NCBI GenBank assembly: GCA_030589825.1
Contig: JAUUZT010000035.1
Coordinates: forward strand, 1 to 7,810
Direction: 5' to 3'
DNA from: Dehalococcoidia bacterium
GTDB lineage: Bacteria > Chloroflexota > Dehalococcoidia > GIF9 > AB-539-J10
DNA: 7,810 bases
Below are positions 6,927 through 7,810 of the stretch, piece after piece. Under the pieces are notes generated by a model. The model ran no database searches and had not been told where the DNA came from. It saw nothing but the letters and a program-made list of their open reading frames with translations. The position numbers were made by a program, and so were the translations under genes. How positions within the stretch are numbered: the first letter of the stretch is position 1; every line of letters starts with the position of its first letter.

Positions 6927-7192
6927 TATTTCCGTATGCCCAATTCGCCAATGAGAGAATAATATCGCTCAATATCTGTTTTATTAAGATAAGATAGAAA
7001 GCGGCGACGCTTCCCCAGAAGTGAATAAAGTGCACGGCGTGAATGACAATCGTGGGAATGAATCTTAAGATGCTCTGTTAATAAATTGACCCTTTTGGTT
7101 AACAAGGCTACTTGAACTCCAGCAGAGCCACTATCACCCTCCTTAATTCTATATTGTTTGATTATATCCAGTTTTCCTTCTTTATTTAGCAT
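6926..7192 (-). CDS. rpsO: 30S ribosomal protein S15
   Basis: S15 is a primary binding protein of the 16S rRNA central domain in the small ribosomal subunit. The 88-residue length is typical. Family landmarks are SGS...VQVALLT (21-32), TEHLKIHSHD (39-48), HSRRALY (50-56), GKRRRFLSYL (60-69) and the C-terminal DIERYYSLIGELGIRK (73-88). Residues known in the family to contact rRNA are mostly kept: Gly22, Gln27, Arg34, His41, Asp48, Ser51, Arg64 and Tyr68. Some usually constant positions differ: S-A-G-V-Q instead of S-(P/T)-E-V-Q (Ala24, Gly25), Cys49 where histidine is usual in DHHSRRG, and Ala54 for the glycine after the arginines. GAGG (7197-7200) lies four bases before the ATG. It is the first gene of a five-gene operon and has its own promoter just upstream. 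Confidence 0.96.
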   Translation of the reverse strand: MLNKEGKLDIIKQYRIKEGDSGSAGVQVALLTKRVNLLTEHLKIHSHDCHSRRALYSLLGKRRRFLSYLNKTDIERYYSLIGELGIRK

Positions 7193-7223
7193 ACTACCTC
7201 TTATTCCTTATTATTAGTGGGCT

Positions 7224-7232
7224 ATTATACCA
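7224..7232 (-). promoter_or_regulatory. Promoter of the rpsO operon (extended -10)
   Basis: On the minus strand TGG followed by TATAAT (-10 at 7224-7229) forms an extended -10 element. Transcription would begin near 7217, giving a leader of about 25 bases that includes the rpsO ribosome binding site. No good -35 hexamer is seen 16-18 bases upstream, where there is a run of seven T, which fits an extended -10 promoter. A second TATAAT on the same strand at 7262-7267 lacks convincing partner elements. Confidence 0.6.
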
Positions 7233-7277
7233 CAAAAAAATTACTGTATGGAATTAAATTAATTATACAACTAAAAA

Positions 7278-7306
7278 TTGACCGTAAAGGCATAGCAGTT
7301 TATAAT
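7278..7306 (+). promoter_or_regulatory. Promoter of purF, near-consensus housekeeping sigma type
   Basis: TTGACC (7278-7283) and a perfect TATAAT (7301-7306) are separated by exactly 17 bases. Transcription would start near 7313, leaving only about 14 bases before the purF ATG. That leader is too short for a riboswitch or attenuator, so control would have to act at the promoter or on the protein. Confidence 0.75.
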
Positions 7307-7326
7307 TTCACTTGGTAATAGCTACT

Positions 7327-7810
7327 ATGCATGAGAGTTGTGGTGTTATTGGAATATGTGCTCAAGGAATAGATATAGCACGGCTTACCTTTTTTGCTCT
7401 CTTCGCACTTCAGCACCGTGGACAGGAAAGCGCAGGGATTGCTGTATCTGATGGGGCTGAAGTGAAGATTCATACAAAGATGGGATTGGTTTCACAGGCT
7501 TTCAGCGAAAGTAACCTTAGCCAACTTAAGGGATATATCAGTATTGGGCACACACTTTACTCTACTAAAGGTTCCAGTAAGCCGGCCAATGCACAGCCTG
7601 TCATAGTTAGGTCTCAAGGATACTTTATCGCCGTTTCACATAATGGCAACGTAATTAATGCAGACTTGATGCGTGAGATACTTAAGCAAAAGGGATACAG
7701 CTTTCATGGTTCTACTGATTCTGAGGTCATAGCCAACTTGATACTGGCCTCACCCGGCAAAGGCTGGGAGGAGAAAATCAGGTCCGCCATGAACCGTCTT
7801 CAGGGGGCCT
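7327..7810 (+). CDS. purF: Amidophosphoribosyltransferase, N-terminal part (runs off the window)
   Basis: PurF makes 5-phosphoribosylamine from PRPP and glutamine, the first committed step of purine synthesis. The visible 161 codons cover most of the N-terminal nucleophile glutaminase domain. It begins MHESCGVIG, so Cys5 would become the N-terminal nucleophile after removal of a four-residue propeptide. HRGQESAGI (30-38), HNGN (105-108) and STDSEV (129-134) match glutamine-site elements around Arg26, Asn101-Gly102 and Asp127 of the Escherichia coli enzyme. The segment that normally reads G-H-(V/T)-R-Y-(S/P)-T is GHTLYST (74-80), so Leu77 replaces the arginine equivalent to Arg73, which holds the glutamine carboxylate. 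The start ATG has only a weak upstream GGT and a very short predicted leader; an in-frame TTG at 7312 lacks support and TAA 7303-7305 closes the frame. The phosphoribosyltransferase domain lies beyond the edge. It is divergent from rpsO. A related glutaminase (for example GlmS) is less likely because of the propeptide and the SCGVIG start. Confidence 0.92.
   Translation, partial: MHESCGVIGICAQGIDIARLTFFALFALQHRGQESAGIAVSDGAEVKIHTKMGLVSQAFSESNLSQLKGYISIGHTLYSTKGSSKPANAQPVIVRSQGYFIAVSHNGNVINADLMREILKQKGYSFHGSTDSEVIANLILASPGKGWEEKIRSAMNRLQGA

Noticed and set aside
7262..7267. A second TATAAT on the minus strand as an additional rpsO promoter
   Set aside because: No extended -10 TGn and no good -35 hexamer at proper spacing; the best partner (TTTACG, 7283-7288) has a 15-base spacer. 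The AT-rich context makes chance likely.
7193..7326. A riboswitch (purine) or ribosomal leader in the divergent intergenic region
   Set aside because: Both predicted leaders are far too short (about 14 and 25 bases) and I see no aptamer-like paired structure.
1..7810. Mobile element, CRISPR array, defence island or novel multi-gene system
   Set aside because: Almost every base lies in recognisable core genes or their short control regions; I saw no terminal repeats, transposase, integrase, regular repeat array or unknown gene cluster.

Overview
The window is an ordinary bacterial chromosomal segment with compact, tightly packed housekeeping genes. By eye it is moderately AT-rich, with strong Shine-Dalgarno sites and no mobile elements, CRISPR array, tRNA or rRNA. 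The protein style points to the Chloroflexota, probably class Dehalococcoidia: a Gram-positive-type aspartate-semialdehyde dehydrogenase, an Actinobacteria/Archaea-like CDP-alcohol phosphatidyltransferase, and an rpsO-pnp-dapB-asd-dapA order. That placement is inferred from remembered family resemblance and was not tested by a search.

Layout. A plus-strand pair occupies 18-1896: a CDP-alcohol phosphatidyltransferase (membrane lipid headgroup transfer) followed by purA (adenylosuccinate synthetase). The first gene may overlap the end of an upstream gene by ATGA. A hairpin spans the purA stop codon in the short convergent gap. A five-gene minus-strand operon then fills 7192 down to 1936: rpsO (ribosomal protein S15), pnp (polynucleotide phosphorylase), dapB, asd and dapA, with gaps of 1 to about 29 bases. 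It couples translation and RNA turnover genes to the early steps of the aspartate/diaminopimelate/lysine pathway. The 134-base region 7193-7326 is a divergent promoter region: an extended -10 element serves rpsO, and a near-consensus promoter (TTGACC, 17 bases, TATAAT) serves purF. The 5' part of purF runs off the right edge.

How the genes work together. PurF makes the first committed step of purine synthesis and PurA commits IMP to AMP; they flank the segment but are not co-transcribed. Asd, DapA and DapB are consecutive steps from aspartyl phosphate to tetrahydrodipicolinate. S15 and PNPase form the common bacterial rpsO-pnp pair.

I see no previously undescribed system. The most notable signal is in the proteins: several full-length, in-frame enzymes have lost residues that are nearly invariant in their families. 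Asd lacks the catalytic histidine (Asp242 instead) and the substrate-phosphate arginine (Ser100). PurF lacks the glutamine-binding arginine (Leu77). PurA has His330 in place of the guanine-contacting lysine. These could be real divergence in a fast-evolving lineage, altered function, or base errors in an assembled genome.
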